Assembly (NCBI GenBank): GCA_004000035.1
Contig: RJAE01000005.1
Span: 186,001-250,000, forward strand
Direction: 5' to 3'
DNA from: Arthrobacter sulfonylureivorans
Lineage (GTDB): Bacteria > Actinomycetota > Actinomycetes > Actinomycetales > Micrococcaceae
DNA length: 64,000 bases
Part shown: positions 33,461 to 42,884 of the stretch, piece after piece
How the letters are laid out: each line of letters begins with the position of its first letter
Position numbering within the stretch: the stretch's first letter is position 1
The notes under the pieces: generated by a model
Databases searched by the model: none
What the model was told of the DNA's origin: nothing
What the model saw: only the letters and a program-made list of their open reading frames with translations
Position numbers and translations under genes: made by a program

Positions 33461-36459
33461 TTGGACACCTCCTCCTCGATCGTTGCCGGCGCGTGGAGCT
33501 CCGAAGCCTTGCGGCCGCGGGAGGTACGCTCTTCGGTTCGTTCGTCGATCTCCGAGCCGAAGCTGCGCAGCACGTCCAGCACCAACCCGACCACCACCAG
33601 GTAGACGCCGATGTCAAAGATCGTCGAGGTGACGAACTTGTGGTCGCCGAAGACCGGCAGGCTGAACTCGATGATGGCGCTTTGGAAGACCTGGCCGCCC
33701 AGGAAGAGCGGGACGACGGCGGTCAGCGCCGCGGCGGCAAGCCCTACGCCCAGCAGCAGGCCGGCACTGACGGGCGTGGCTTCAGCCAGCTCGACCCGCC
33801 CTCCGGCCAGATAGCGGATGGTGAGCGCGATGCCGGCCAGCAGCCCGCCCGCGAACCCGCCGCCGGGCAGGTTGTGGCCGGCCAGCAGCAGGTAAACGGA
33901 GAAGATCATCACGGAGTGGAAGAGCAGCCGGGTGATCACCTCGAAGATGATGGACCGGCGTTCCGGCGCCAGCGTCCGGCCGGCCACGAGCCAGGCGTCG
34001 CGCGGCACAACGGCGAACTTGCGGGCAGTTGCCAGGGCCGCTGCCTCGCGGTCCGAGTGCGCCACCATTTCGTAGCCGCGGCCCACCGAGCCGCTGGCGA
34101 CGGCGTCAACTGACGGTGGGCGCTGGTCGCCGCGGCCGCGGATGAAGATCAGGCTGGCCACGCCGGTAGCTGCCAGTGCCAGCACGGAAATTTCCCCGAA
34201 CGTGTCCCACGCACGGATGTCCACGAGGATGACGTTGACGATGTTCCTGCCGCCGCCGTCCTCGTAGGCCAACTTCGGCAGGGCAAGTGATACCGGATCT
34301 GCCGTGCGTGCTGCCATCGCCGTCATCGCGATCACGATCATGGTCAAGCCAAAGGCGGCGCCAATGACGGCGCGGAGCAGTTTGAAGCGGCCGGGTGTGC
34401 GCAGCCACAGCCGCGCCGGCAGGGAACGCAGCGCCAGCACGATCGCCACCAGGGAGATCGTTTCCACCAGCATTTGGGTCAGGGCCAGATCCGGAGCACC
34501 CTGGATGGCGAAGATAAAGGCCAGCCCATAGCCGGTCACCGAGACCATCAGCACGGCCATGAAGCGCTTGTTTGCACGGATGGCACCGAGCGCTCCCGCC
34601 ACCACGATCAGCCCCGCAATAGCCTGCGCCGGCGTATCGAACCACACCAGGCTTTCCGGCAGCGGGGCATCCATCAGCACGACGGCGCTCAGCGGCGTCA
34701 CGATGGCAACGATCAGGATCACGCACAGATAGAAGACCAACGAACCGCGCTGGGTGCGGCCGGTGACCCAGATGGCCACCTCGTCCAACACGCCGATAAT
34801 GCCGCGGTAGATCCGATCGGCCTCGGGAATGAAGTGGATCTTGGCTTGGAAGGCGGCCACCGGCGTGCGCAGCAGGAACAAGGCGACTCCGGCGGCAAGC
34901 GTGATCGCCGTCAGGCCCAGCGCCGGTGTCAGTCCGTGCCAGAGCGCCAGATGCGTGACGACCGTATCCAGCGGGAAAAGCCCTGCATACGGTTCGACGG
35001 CGTTTTCCACCGGAACCGGCCACAGCCCGAACAAGACGGTGGCCACGGCCAGGATGGCCGGCGCCGCCAGGAAGGCCCACGGAACAGGTTTGAACTCGAT
35101 GGCCGCCAGGCCGGGTTTGGCCGCAAACCCGCCCCAGATAAACCGGGCGCTGTAGGCGAACGTCAGGATGGAGCCAATCACAATGCCTGCCAGCAGCAGT
35201 CCGCCCACCCAGCCGGAGGCCTCCTCGCGGTGGATGAAGGCCTCGTAGACCGACTCTTTGGCGACGAAGCCCAGCAACGGAGGTAGGCCTGCCATGGAGG
35301 CGGCTCCGATTAAGGCCACCACGAACAGCTTCGGGGCTTTGCGGTACAGATGGGACAGTTCGCGGATGTCACGCGTTCCGGACTGGTGGTCAATGATGCC
35401 CACCACCAGGAACAGCGTCGCCTTGAAGAAGCCGTGGGCCAGCAACAAGCCCAAGCCGGCCAAGGCGGCTTCCTGCGAGCCAAGTCCGACCACGAGGGTC
35501 AGGAAACCCAATTGGCTGACCGTGCCGTAGGCCAAGATCAGCTTCAGGTCGTGCTGGCGCAGGGCCTGCCAGCCGCCCACCAGCATGGTCAGCAGCCCGA
35601 GTCCCAGCACCACGGGGTGCCAGTAGTCGGTGCTGGAGAATCCGGGAGCCAGCAAGGCCACCAGATAGATGCCGGCCTTGACCATGGCGGCTGCATGCAG
35701 GTAGGCGCTGACCGGCGTCGGCGCGGCCATTGCCGCCGGGAGCCAGAAGTGGAACGGCACCAAGGCCGACTTGCTGATCGCCCCAACCAGCATCAGCAGG
35801 ATGGCGATATCGATGATCTGCCCGTAGGCCATCAGCGAACTGGCTTCTGCGAGGATCTCGGAAATCCGGTAGGTGCCGGCGGTCTGGCCGATCATCAGGA
35901 TGCCGACCAACATCGCCAGGCCACCAAATGTGGTGACGATCAAGGCCTGCAGCGCCGACCTACGCGCCGAGAGCCGGTGCCTGGCATACCCGATCAGCAG
36001 GTAGGAGAGCACACTGGTCAGTTCCCAGAAGATGTACATCAGGATCAGGTCATCGGCGGTGACCAAACCGAACATGGCCCCGGTGAAGGCCAGCAACTGT
36101 GCGCCGAAAGGACCGATGTCGGGATCGTCGGCCTTGAAGTAACGGGCGCAGTAGAACAGCACCAAGGCCCCGACACCGAGAATAAGGATGCAGAGCACCG
36201 CGGCCAGCGTGTCCATCCGGAAGGCCAGCTCCAGCTGCAGGCCCGGCACCCAGGCGAAGACTTCCGACGGCGGAGCGTTGGGGGCGCCGTCCAGTGCCTT
36301 CTGGTTCGCGTTGGTGTAGCTGCCGAACGTGGCGATCAACCAGATGAATCCGGCGGCGGGAACCGCAGCCAGAATGTAGAAGGTTGAGCGACCGAGTTTC
36401 CGGAAAATCAAAGGCGCTACAAAGGCCACCGCAAAAAGCAGGGTGAGCACGATCAGCAC
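33457..36459 (-). CDS. mnhA: Mrp antiporter subunit A fused with subunit B domain
   Basis: A 1000-residue protein with a NuoL-like MnhA core followed by a C-terminal MnhB-like region. The core has RYFKADDPDIGPFGAQLLAFTGAM, ILMYIFWELTSVLSYLLIGYARHRLSARRSA, AKSALVPFHFWLPAAMAAPTPVSAYLHAAAMVKAGIYLVAL and YGTVSQLGFLTLVVGLG, the proton-pump helices. The MnhB part is seen in the last ~150 residues (ITRLLFHSVMIFSVYLLLAGHNLPGGGFAGGLLAGIALTI). The fused A/B form is usual in actinobacteria and explains why no separate mnhB exists. The GTG at 36457-36459 follows GGAG about 7 bases upstream. It heads the operon. Confidence 0.96.
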   Translation of the reverse strand: MLIVLTLLFAVAFVAPLIFRKLGRSTFYILAAVPAAGFIWLIATFGSYTNANQKALDGAPNAPPSEVFAWVPGLQLELAFRMDTLAAVLCILILGVGALVLFYCARYFKADDPDIGPFGAQLLAFTGAMFGLVTADDLILMYIFWELTSVLSYLLIGYARHRLSARRSALQALIVTTFGGLAMLVGILMIGQTAGTYRISEILAEASSLMAYGQIIDIAILLMLVGAISKSALVPFHFWLPAAMAAPTPVSAYLHAAAMVKAGIYLVALLAPGFSSTDYWHPVVLGLGLLTMLVGGWQALRQHDLKLILAYGTVSQLGFLTLVVGLGSQEAALAGLGLLLAHGFFKATLFLVVGIIDHQSGTRDIRELSHLYRKAPKLFVVALIGAASMAGLPPLLGFVAKESVYEAFIHREEASGWVGGLLLAGIVIGSILTFAYSARFIWGGFAAKPGLAAIEFKPVPWAFLAAPAILAVATVLFGLWPVPVENAVEPYAGLFPLDTVVTHLALWHGLTPALGLTAITLAAGVALFLLRTPVAAFQAKIHFIPEADRIYRGIIGVLDEVAIWVTGRTQRGSLVFYLCVILIVAIVTPLSAVVLMDAPLPESLVWFDTPAQAIAGLIVVAGALGAIRANKRFMAVLMVSVTGYGLAFIFAIQGAPDLALTQMLVETISLVAIVLALRSLPARLWLRTPGRFKLLRAVIGAAFGLTMIVIAMTAMAARTADPVSLALPKLAYEDGGGRNIVNVILVDIRAWDTFGEISVLALAATGVASLIFIRGRGDQRPPSVDAVASGSVGRGYEMVAHSDREAAALATARKFAVVPRDAWLVAGRTLAPERRSIIFEVITRLLFHSVMIFSVYLLLAGHNLPGGGFAGGLLAGIALTIRYLAGGRVELAEATPVSAGLLLGVGLAAAALTAVVPLFLGGQVFQSAIIEFSLPVFGDHKFVTSTIFDIGVYLVVVGLVLDVLRSFGSEIDERTEERTSRGRKASELHAPATIEEEVSK

Positions 36460-36666
36460 GGGGATACTCCGGAACTTCCTTCAGCTTTGGGCAAGGATCA
36501 GGCGGACGAGGCCATGCTCCATTCTACTCATGGCATAAACGCTTCCGCCCCGCCGGGGCGTCACATCCAGCCGCCGGGCCTCCTCCGGCAGGCCCTCAGA
36601 CTCGCTGTTCGTCAAACATTCACGCGGCTGACGGCGCTGCTCAAAGTTCGCACCGGGCGAAACGGA

Positions 36667-36679
36667 TAGCATCGCGGTA
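36667..36679 (+). promoter_or_regulatory. Leaderless promoter: -10 TAGCAT, 6 nt, ATG
   Basis: TAGCAT (36667-36672), six bases, then the MFS ATG at 36679. Confidence 0.45.
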
Positions 36680-38055
36680 TGACTGACTCGGCCGGCATGC
36701 CGGCAACCCAAGAAGCGGGCGGTGCGGCAGCGGAACGGCTGAACAAAAAGCACGTCCTGGCCTGGGCGTCCTGGGACTGGGGGTCGGCGGCGTTCAACGC
36801 CGTGATGACGACCTTTGTCTTTACCGTCTACCTGACCAGCGATGCCTTCGGCGGCGAGGCGTTCGCCTCGGAAATCCTCGGCTACGGGCTGGCCATCGCC
36901 GGGCTGGCCATCGCGCTGCTGGCGCCGGTGACCGGCCAGCGTTCGGACACCGGCGGCCGCCGCAAACTCTGGCTTGGCGTCAACAGTGTGGCGGTGGCGG
37001 TGCTGACCGGCCTCTGCTTCTTCGTCTTCCCGTCGCCGGGGTTCCTGTTCCTGGGCGTGGCGCTGATCGCGCTGGCCAACATCTTTTTCGAGTTCGCGAA
37101 TGTGAACTACTACGCGATGCTGACGCAAATTTCCACCCCGTCAACCATCGGCAAAGTCAGCGGGTTCGGCTGGGCGATGGGTTATGTTGGCGGCGTCGTG
37201 GCGCTGGCCCTGGTGCTCGTCGGGTTTGTCCTGCCGGAAGCCGGTTGGTTCGGCGCCACCGCTGACAACGGGCTGAATATCCGCCTGGTGGCGGTGTTCT
37301 GTGCCGTCTGGTTCATGGTCTTCGCACTGCCGGTGCTGTTTGCCGTTCCGGAGGTCCCTCGGCAGCCGGCGGCCGCATCGCTGGGTTTCTTCGCGTCCTA
37401 CGGGCTGCTCTTCCGCCGTATCAAGGCGATCTTCCGCTCCAGCCCGCACACGATTTTCTTCCTGATCGCCAGCGCCATTTTCCGCGATGGGCTCGCCGCG
37501 GTGTTCACCTTCGGCGGGGTGATTGCCGCCGGCACCTTCGGTTTCTCGCTCAGCCAGGTGATCGTCTTCGCCATCGCCGGCAACGTGGTGGCGGCGCTGG
37601 GGGCGGTGTGCGGCGGGGTGCTGGACGACCGGGTCGGCCCGAAGAATGTCATCGTCTGGGCCTTGTCCGGACTGATCGTCGCGGCTGCCGCAATCTTCGT
37701 TCTGGGCGCCGGCGACCACGTCTTCTTCGGCAACGTCTGGACCGGCGATACCACTTTCTGGGTGTTCGGCCTGCTGCTGTGCCTGTTCGTCGGGCCGGCC
37801 CAGTCGTCGTCGCGCGCCTATCTGGCCCGGCTCGCGCCGCGCGGCGAGGAAGGCGAGTTTTTCGGCCTCTACGCCACCACCGGCCGGGCCGTCAGCTTCC
37901 TGGCGCCGTCGCTGTTCGCACTGTTCATCACCGTCTTCGGCGAACAGCGCTACGGCATCCTGGGCATCCTGGTGGTGCTGCTGGCCGGCCTGCTGCTGCT
38001 GCTGCCGGTCAAACCCCCGGCCAAGATCCAGCAGGCCACCACTCCCGCGGCCTGA
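36679..38055 (+). CDS. MFS transporter, UMF1/Atg22-like
   Basis: A 458-residue major-facilitator protein of the UMF1 (Atg22-like) type. The first helix reads HVLAWASWDWGSAAFNAVMTTFVFTVYLTS, a hallmark of that group, with LAPVTGQRSDTGGRRKLWLG the cytoplasmic loop 2-3 motif and FEFANVNYYAMLTQISTPSTIGKVSGFGWAMGYVGGVVAL following. About 12 transmembrane segments are visible. Substrates are unknown for most members. The start fits a leaderless promoter. A palindromic hairpin follows the stop codon, separating it from convergent dcd. Confidence 0.9.
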   Translation: MTDSAGMPATQEAGGAAAERLNKKHVLAWASWDWGSAAFNAVMTTFVFTVYLTSDAFGGEAFASEILGYGLAIAGLAIALLAPVTGQRSDTGGRRKLWLGVNSVAVAVLTGLCFFVFPSPGFLFLGVALIALANIFFEFANVNYYAMLTQISTPSTIGKVSGFGWAMGYVGGVVALALVLVGFVLPEAGWFGATADNGLNIRLVAVFCAVWFMVFALPVLFAVPEVPRQPAAASLGFFASYGLLFRRIKAIFRSSPHTIFFLIASAIFRDGLAAVFTFGGVIAAGTFGFSLSQVIVFAIAGNVVAALGAVCGGVLDDRVGPKNVIVWALSGLIVAAAAIFVLGAGDHVFFGNVWTGDTTFWVFGLLLCLFVGPAQSSSRAYLARLAPRGEEGEFFGLYATTGRAVSFLAPSLFALFITVFGEQRYGILGILVVLLAGLLLLLPVKPPAKIQQATTPAA

Positions 38056-38088
38056 GTCCCGCGGGACCTGGCTGGGTCCCGCGGGAAC
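38056..38088. terminator. Hairpin from two copies of a palindrome
   Basis: The self-complementary decamer TCCCGCGGGA occurs at 38057-38066 and 38077-38086; together with flanking bases the two form a 12-13-bp stem between the convergent MFS and dcd genes. There is no U-tract, so it is a likely bidirectional transcription-end structure rather than a classical terminator. Confidence 0.55.
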
Positions 38089-38114
38089 CGGTTGCGCCGC
38101 CGGGCGCAGCCGGA

Positions 38115-38696
38115 TCAGCGTTCGATGACCGTGCGGTGGAAATTCTGGTAGCTGCGCGAGGCTGTGGGGCCGCGCTGGCCCTGATACCGGTTGCCGTATT
38201 CGCCGGAGCCGTACGGGTGCTCTGCCGGCGAGGACAGCCGGAAGAAGCACAACTGGCCGATTTTGGAGCCCGGCCAGAGCTTGATCGGCAGCGTTGCCAT
38301 GTTGGAGAGCTCAAGCGTCACGTGTCCGGAAAAGCCGGGATCGATGAATCCTGCCGTCGAGTGCGTCAGCAGGCCCAGCCGCCCCAGCGAGGACTTGCCC
38401 TCCAGCCGGGCGGCGATGTCGTCGGGCAGCGTCACCGTCTCATAGGTGGAGCCGAGGACAAATTCGCCCGGATGCAGGATGAGAGGCTCCTCCGGGTCCA
38501 CCTCCACCAGGCGGGTGAGCTCGGGCTGCTCCAATTGCGGGTCGATGTGGGCGTACTTGTGGTTGTCGAACAGCCGGAAGAACCGGTCAAGCCGCACGTC
38601 CACGCTCGAGGGCTGGATCATGTCCGGCTGGAACGGATCAAGAATGATGCGTTCGGAGTCCACTTCGGCACGAATATCACGGTCGGAGATCAGCAC
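38115..38696 (-). CDS. dcd: dCTP deaminase
   Basis: A 193-residue trimeric enzyme of the dUTPase fold that deaminates dCTP for thymidylate synthesis. Family motifs are [59 protein letters not shown] (about 110-145, including the catalytic E in [10 protein letters not shown]) and [17 protein letters not shown]. Actinobacterial homologues such as that of M. tuberculosis are bifunctional and hydrolyse dUTP to dUMP as well; that is likely but not proven here. The GTG at 38696 lies six bases after a TATTTT -10 sequence. Confidence 0.96.
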   Translation of the reverse strand: MLISDRDIRAEVDSERIILDPFQPDMIQPSSVDVRLDRFFRLFDNHKYAHIDPQLEQPELTRLVEVDPEEPLILHPGEFVLGSTYETVTLPDDIAARLEGKSSLGRLGLLTHSTAGFIDPGFSGHVTLELSNMATLPIKLWPGSKIGQLCFFRLSSPAEHPYGSGEYGNRYQGQRGPTASRSYQNFHRTVIER

Positions 38697-38708
38697 ACTC
38701 TAAAAATA
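38694..38708 (-). promoter_or_regulatory. Leaderless promoter: -10 TATTTT, 6 nt, GTG (dcd)
   Basis: On the minus strand TATTTT (38703-38708) is followed by six bases and the dcd GTG start at 38696. Confidence 0.5.
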
Positions 38709-38900
38709 CACGGGACCGGGCCCCTCCCCTGCCGCATGACGCGGCCGCCCCTTGGAAGCGTCCGCGCTCCGGCCCCTGTCCCGATCCGTGTTCGGGTGCG
38801 ACCATGGAATCAGTCGGGCCGCACGAGATCCGTTGGCGGCCACCAAACCGCTGCCGGCGGGGGAACGAACGGCCTCCGCCGGCAGCCCTCTTCCGCAGCC

Positions 38901-39770
38901 CTATTCAGCCGGTCCTGCCCTGCCGATCTCCGTGCGCACCGCATACAGCTCCGGGAAGAACGTGAGCTCCAGCGCCCGGCGGAGGAAGCCGACGCCGGAG
39001 GATCCGCCGGTGCCGCGCTTCATGCCGATGGTCCGTTCCACTGTTTTCAGGTGCCGGAAGCGCCAGAGCTGGAAGTTGTCTTCCAGGTCCACCAGTTCCT
39101 CGCAGGCCTCGTAGACGTCCCAGTTCCGCCCGGCATTCTCGTAGACGGAGGTGAAGGTCTGCACCAGTTCCGGGTTGAAAACGTGTGCCTCGGTCACGTC
39201 CCGGTCCAGCAACTCCGCCGGGATTGGATAACCGTGCCGGTGCAGGTAGGCCAGGAACTCGTCGTACACGCTGCTCTGCTCCAGCAGTTCCGCGAGCAAG
39301 GCCTGGGCGGCCGGATCATTCGCGAAGACGTCCAGCATGCCCTTGTTCTTGTTGCCCAGCAGGAACTCCACCGCGCGGTACTGATAGGACTGAAAGCCCG
39401 ACGACGATCCCAGCGCCCCGCGGAATTCGGCGTATTCGGACGGCGTGAGCGTTGCCAGCACCGACCATTGCTCGGTCAGCGAGCGCTGGATGTGCTTGAT
39501 CCGGGCGATGCCCTTCATCGCGAAGCGCAAATCGTCGTCGCGCAGTTTTTGCCGTACCGCGCGCAGCTCGTGCAGCACCAGTTTCAGCCACAGCTCGGAG
39601 GTCTGGTGCTGGATGATGAACAGCAGCTCGTCGTGGTGCTCCGGACGGCTGACTGGGTGCTGGGCAGCGAGCAACTGGTCCAGTGACAGGTAGGAGCCAT
39701 AGCTCATCTTGTCCGAAAAGTCGGTCTCGATATTGTCTTCGAGCCGGCGGGTGTTCTTGTCTACGGTCAT
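38901..39770 (-). CDS. kynA: Tryptophan 2,3-dioxygenase
   Basis: A 289-residue heme dioxygenase that opens the indole ring of tryptophan to N-formylkynurenine, first step of the kynurenine pathway. Signatures are [42 protein letters not shown] (about 48-72, with the substrate-site His and the conserved W), and [23 protein letters not shown] region seen as [18 protein letters not shown]. The C-terminal [17 protein letters not shown] matches the family end. Length is the usual ~280. No other kynurenine-pathway gene is in the window. A GGAAG site stands ~7 bases before the ATG. Confidence 0.96.
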   Translation of the reverse strand: MTVDKNTRRLEDNIETDFSDKMSYGSYLSLDQLLAAQHPVSRPEHHDELLFIIQHQTSELWLKLVLHELRAVRQKLRDDDLRFAMKGIARIKHIQRSLTEQWSVLATLTPSEYAEFRGALGSSSGFQSYQYRAVEFLLGNKNKGMLDVFANDPAAQALLAELLEQSSVYDEFLAYLHRHGYPIPAELLDRDVTEAHVFNPELVQTFTSVYENAGRNWDVYEACEELVDLEDNFQLWRFRHLKTVERTIGMKRGTGGSSGVGFLRRALELTFFPELYAVRTEIGRAGPAE

Positions 39771-39856
39771 AGCGGCTTCCGTCGGTTCCCCTGCCTCATT
39801 GCAGGACTGCTACCAGCCTACGGCCCGCGCCACGCTCCCGGCCGGTACACTCCCCC

Positions 39857-40474
39857 TCAGCCGCGGACCGACGAGTCCCATCGCCACTTCTGTCCGCGGG
39901 TTTCGGGGGTCCTGCCGCTGGCCCTCAACAGGTCCAGCCAGGGATCGCCGGTCCGCTCCGCAGCCGGGAAGATCCGGTCCAATACCCGACCGACCACCGC
40001 AGCATCCGGACGGTAGTCGATCCCCTGTGCAGCGAGGATATCGAACCCGTGCAGCACGGCTTCAGCCACCCCCATCGCTGCGAAACCGGACGCGTCCGAG
40101 GTTCCCGCCGGATGGTAGCCCCGGTGGCCTGCCGGCGCAGTGGCCGTGACGGCATAGAGCAGGCCGGCTGCGGCGTCGAAGCAGCTGACGATTCCGGCAG
40201 TCCCCGTGGCGGGATCGGGCCAGAACAAGATGTCCGGCCCGCCCGACTGCCACGGGGGCGGATCCACCAACACCACGTAGTCATCCTGCGGCGGTCGGCG
40301 GCCGGACAATTGCATCGCATAGAAGGCGAAGTCGTCCATCAGATGTGCGGCCGTCTCGCGGCAGTCCCAGGCCAGCTCGAGCGCAGGCTTGCCCCAGGCA
40401 ACGTCCGGCAGTTCCGCGAAACGGCCGGTCAGGTCGTCGGTGATGGTGCGGAAGTCGTCCGCCGTCGGTCCCAT
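39857..40474 (-). CDS. DinB-like / mycothiol-dependent maleylpyruvate isomerase-type protein
   Basis: A 205-residue protein of the DinB/maleylpyruvate-isomerase N-terminal superfamily, a four-helix bundle. Visible are FRTITDDLTGRFAELPDVAWGKPALELAWDCRETAAHLMDDFAFYAMQL, the D-C/W-x-V-R/H metal-site region, and GVAEAVLHGFDILAAQG with the second histidine. Many members are metal-binding thiol transferases, but the exact reaction is unknown. The ATG at 40474 follows GGGAGGA by 8 bases; the 13 upstream codons of the longer frame are not conserved. Confidence 0.75.
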   Translation of the reverse strand: MGPTADDFRTITDDLTGRFAELPDVAWGKPALELAWDCRETAAHLMDDFAFYAMQLSGRRPPQDDYVVLVDPPPWQSGGPDILFWPDPATGTAGIVSCFDAAAGLLYAVTATAPAGHRGYHPAGTSDASGFAAMGVAEAVLHGFDILAAQGIDYRPDAAVVGRVLDRIFPAAERTGDPWLDLLRASGRTPETRGQKWRWDSSVRG

Positions 40475-40525
40475 CCGACGATCCTCCCGCAGGTTGGCCT
40501 CCGGCGCCACCATTCGGACTGGAAG

Positions 40526-41341
40526 TCAGCGCGCCCGGCGTTCACCGGCTTCCACCGGGGCCGCTATGACGTTGCCGTCAACCGGCATCGGGCAGGTGCC
40601 GAAGTCGGTGAACGCGCTGGGAAAATTTGTGGCGCGGTTGAAATCGATCAGCACGGTACCGTCAGGGCCGGGACGGCGGGTCGCAACGGAACGCCAGCCC
40701 GCGGTGGTTTCCCCGTTGGTGGCGTCATGGAAGTTCAGCGACAACGCCCCCAGTCTCTCCGGCTCGGCCACCAGCGTGTGCCGGGTACCGTCCAGTTCGA
40801 AGCTGACTGTGCCCACCGCGGAGATGGCGCCGGGTACGTCTGGGTTCGACGTGGCGATCGGCAGGGTCCGCGGTTCGTCGTATGCGTCAAACCTGCCGGC
40901 CACCACCAGATCCGGGTTGTAGTCGAAGACCGGTACGGCCTCGAAGTCCGCATGCACCGGCGAAGCATTGTCCCGGGTCCGGATGGCATAGCGGTCGCCA
41001 CGGGCGGCAAGTTCGACGGCGATGCTGCCGCGGCGCACCCAGAGCAGCGATTCCTCGTTGCCCAAAGTGGCCGTAAACGTCCCGACCGCCGGCTCGCCGG
41101 TTTCCATGAAGTACAAGCCGTCGTCCGCCTCTGCAGTCAGGGTGGCATGTCCGCCGGCGGATGCCGGACCGTAGGCGCTCCACAGGCCCGTGATCTGGTC
41201 CAGCGGTGCCGGCTCGGCGGGCAGCCACTGCAGCGAGGTCAGCGTCAGCCAGCCGTGCTCGACGGCCAGCGCCTGGTTCCGGTGATCCCGGAAGCGCAGC
41301 CAGCTTTCCCGGCGTCGGGCGTCGTCACTTGAATTCCCCAT
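40526..41341 (-). CDS. DUF1684 domain-containing protein
   Basis: A 271-residue protein matching the DUF1684 family: WLRFRDHRNQALAVEHGWLTLTSLQWLPAE at the N-terminus, GDRYAIRTRDNASPVHADFEAVPVFDYNPDLVVAGRFD in the middle, and TVLIDFNRATNFPSAFTDFGTCPMP near the end, the family signature (the F-N-x-A-x-N/L-P-x-C/S-x-F-x-x-x-x-x-C-P pattern). No function is established. The ATG at 41341 follows GAAGG by 6 bases; 37 upstream codons of the longer frame are not conserved. It lies 51 bp upstream of the DinB-like gene on the same strand and could share a transcript. Confidence 0.85.
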   Translation of the reverse strand: MGNSSDDARRRESWLRFRDHRNQALAVEHGWLTLTSLQWLPAEPAPLDQITGLWSAYGPASAGGHATLTAEADDGLYFMETGEPAVGTFTATLGNEESLLWVRRGSIAVELAARGDRYAIRTRDNASPVHADFEAVPVFDYNPDLVVAGRFDAYDEPRTLPIATSNPDVPGAISAVGTVSFELDGTRHTLVAEPERLGALSLNFHDATNGETTAGWRSVATRRPGPDGTVLIDFNRATNFPSAFTDFGTCPMPVDGNVIAAPVEAGERRAR

Positions 41342-41564
41342 GCTCGCCTTCCCTCGCGCTACGCCCGCAGTCGCCGGGCGGTATGCGGCACAACGTTCCT
41401 TTCCGTCCACCGTATTCCCCCGGCCAGCCGGTTCCGGGCCCGCGCGAACCATGGCGCATTTGCCTGCGGGAGAATACGCTCTATTTTTACGAGGCTGCGT
41501 GGCACATAAGAGCGACAGAAGCCGGGCAGCCGGAGCGTCTACCAGAACGTGGAGGCTAGTGCCG

Positions 41565-42884
41565 ATGCCCAGAGACGGATACCGGCCGCGCTACCGGCGC
41601 GGCACAGCTCGAACCGGAGCGGCCGTGGTGCTGGCGCTCGGAGCCACGCTGCTGGCAGGCTGCAGCGCCGAGGAGGGGCCTCCCACTCTGACTTGGTACA
41701 TCAACCCCGACGCAGGCGGCCAGGCAGCGATCGCCGAAAAATGTACCGAGGCCGCGGGCGGCGAGTACCGGATCGAAACGTCGCTGCTGCCCAATGACGC
41801 CGCCTCGCAGCGGGAGCAGCTGGCCCGGCGGCTGGCAGCCGGCGACTCGTCGCTGGACATTATGAGCCTGGACCCACCGTTCATCCCCGAACTGGCGGAG
41901 CCGGGATTCCTGGCCCCGGTCCCGGACGCTGTGGCGCAGCGGACCACGCAGAACGTGGTGGAGGGGGCTCTCACCGGAGCCACCTGGAAAGACAAACTCG
42001 TGGCCGTCCCGTTCTGGGCCAATACTCAATTGCTCTGGTACCGGAAGTCGGTGGCCGAGGCAGCCGGCTTGGACATGACGAAGCCGGTCACCTGGCAACA
42101 ACTGATCGACGCCGCCGCCAAGGAAGACAAGTTCCTGGGCGTGCAGGGCCAGCGCGGCGAATCGATGACCGTCTGGCTGAATGCCTTGGTCGAATCGGCC
42201 GGTGGCCACATTCTGGAGAATCCGGAGGCCAAGGCCGACCAGATCGAGCTGGGTCTGGACAGCAAGGCCGGCACGGAAGCCGCCCAGGTCATCTCCACCA
42301 TCGGCAAGGACGGACTGGGCGGGCCCGGGCTGCCGACCCAGGACGAGAACAATTCGATGATCCTGTTCCAGGGCGACAAGGGCTCGTTCATGGTCAACTG
42401 GCCGTTCGTCTGGCCGGCCACCAACGCCTCCGTGGAGGACGGCACACTGGATGCGTCGCTGATCAAGGACATCGGCTGGACTCTGTACCCGCGGATGAAC
42501 GAAGGCGAGCAATCTGCGCCGCCGCTCGGCGGCATCAACCTGGGCGTGGGGGCCGCCAGCAAACACCCTGATCTGGCCTACGCCGCCATCGAGTGCATCG
42601 TCACCCCGGAGAACCAAGCCGAGTACTTCATTTCCAATGGCAACCCGCCCTCGAACACCGAGGCTTACAACGATCCGCGGATCAAGGATTCCTTCCCGAT
42701 GGCCGACACCATTCGCGAATCCTTGGAACTGTCGGCGCCGCGTCCGCAGACGGTGTTCTACAACGAAGTTTCCACCAGCCTGCAGCAGAATTTCGCTCCG
42801 CCGGATCAGGTGGATCCCGCGATCACGCCGCAGGAGACGTCGGACTTCATCGTTTCCGTCCTACGGGGGGAGAACCTGCTGTGA
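41565..42884 (+). CDS. Extracellular sugar-binding lipoprotein (LpqY-like)
   Basis: A 439-residue substrate-binding lipoprotein of an ABC importer. The Arg-rich N-terminus and hydrophobic stretch end in the lipobox LLAGC (Cys about residue 31). The mature part carries LTWYINPDAGGQAAIAEKCT and GAASKHPDLAYAAIECIVTPENQAEYF, the type of maltose/trehalose-binding protein related to LpqY. The ATG at 41565 follows GGAGG (41551-41555) by 9 bases; a GTG six bases earlier is less well placed. Permeases and an ATPase follow with overlapping or close spacing. Trehalose is the most likely ligand by family, but not certain. Confidence 0.85.
   Translation: MPRDGYRPRYRRGTARTGAAVVLALGATLLAGCSAEEGPPTLTWYINPDAGGQAAIAEKCTEAAGGEYRIETSLLPNDAASQREQLARRLAAGDSSLDIMSLDPPFIPELAEPGFLAPVPDAVAQRTTQNVVEGALTGATWKDKLVAVPFWANTQLLWYRKSVAEAAGLDMTKPVTWQQLIDAAAKEDKFLGVQGQRGESMTVWLNALVESAGGHILENPEAKADQIELGLDSKAGTEAAQVISTIGKDGLGGPGLPTQDENNSMILFQGDKGSFMVNWPFVWPATNASVEDGTLDASLIKDIGWTLYPRMNEGEQSAPPLGGINLGVGAASKHPDLAYAAIECIVTPENQAEYFISNGNPPSNTEAYNDPRIKDSFPMADTIRESLELSAPRPQTVFYNEVSTSLQQNFAPPDQVDPAITPQETSDFIVSVLRGENLL

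Noticed and set aside
41342-41564. Operator for a sugar-responsive repressor before the ABC importer
   Set aside because: No convincing LacI-type or GntR-type palindrome was found, so none is reported.
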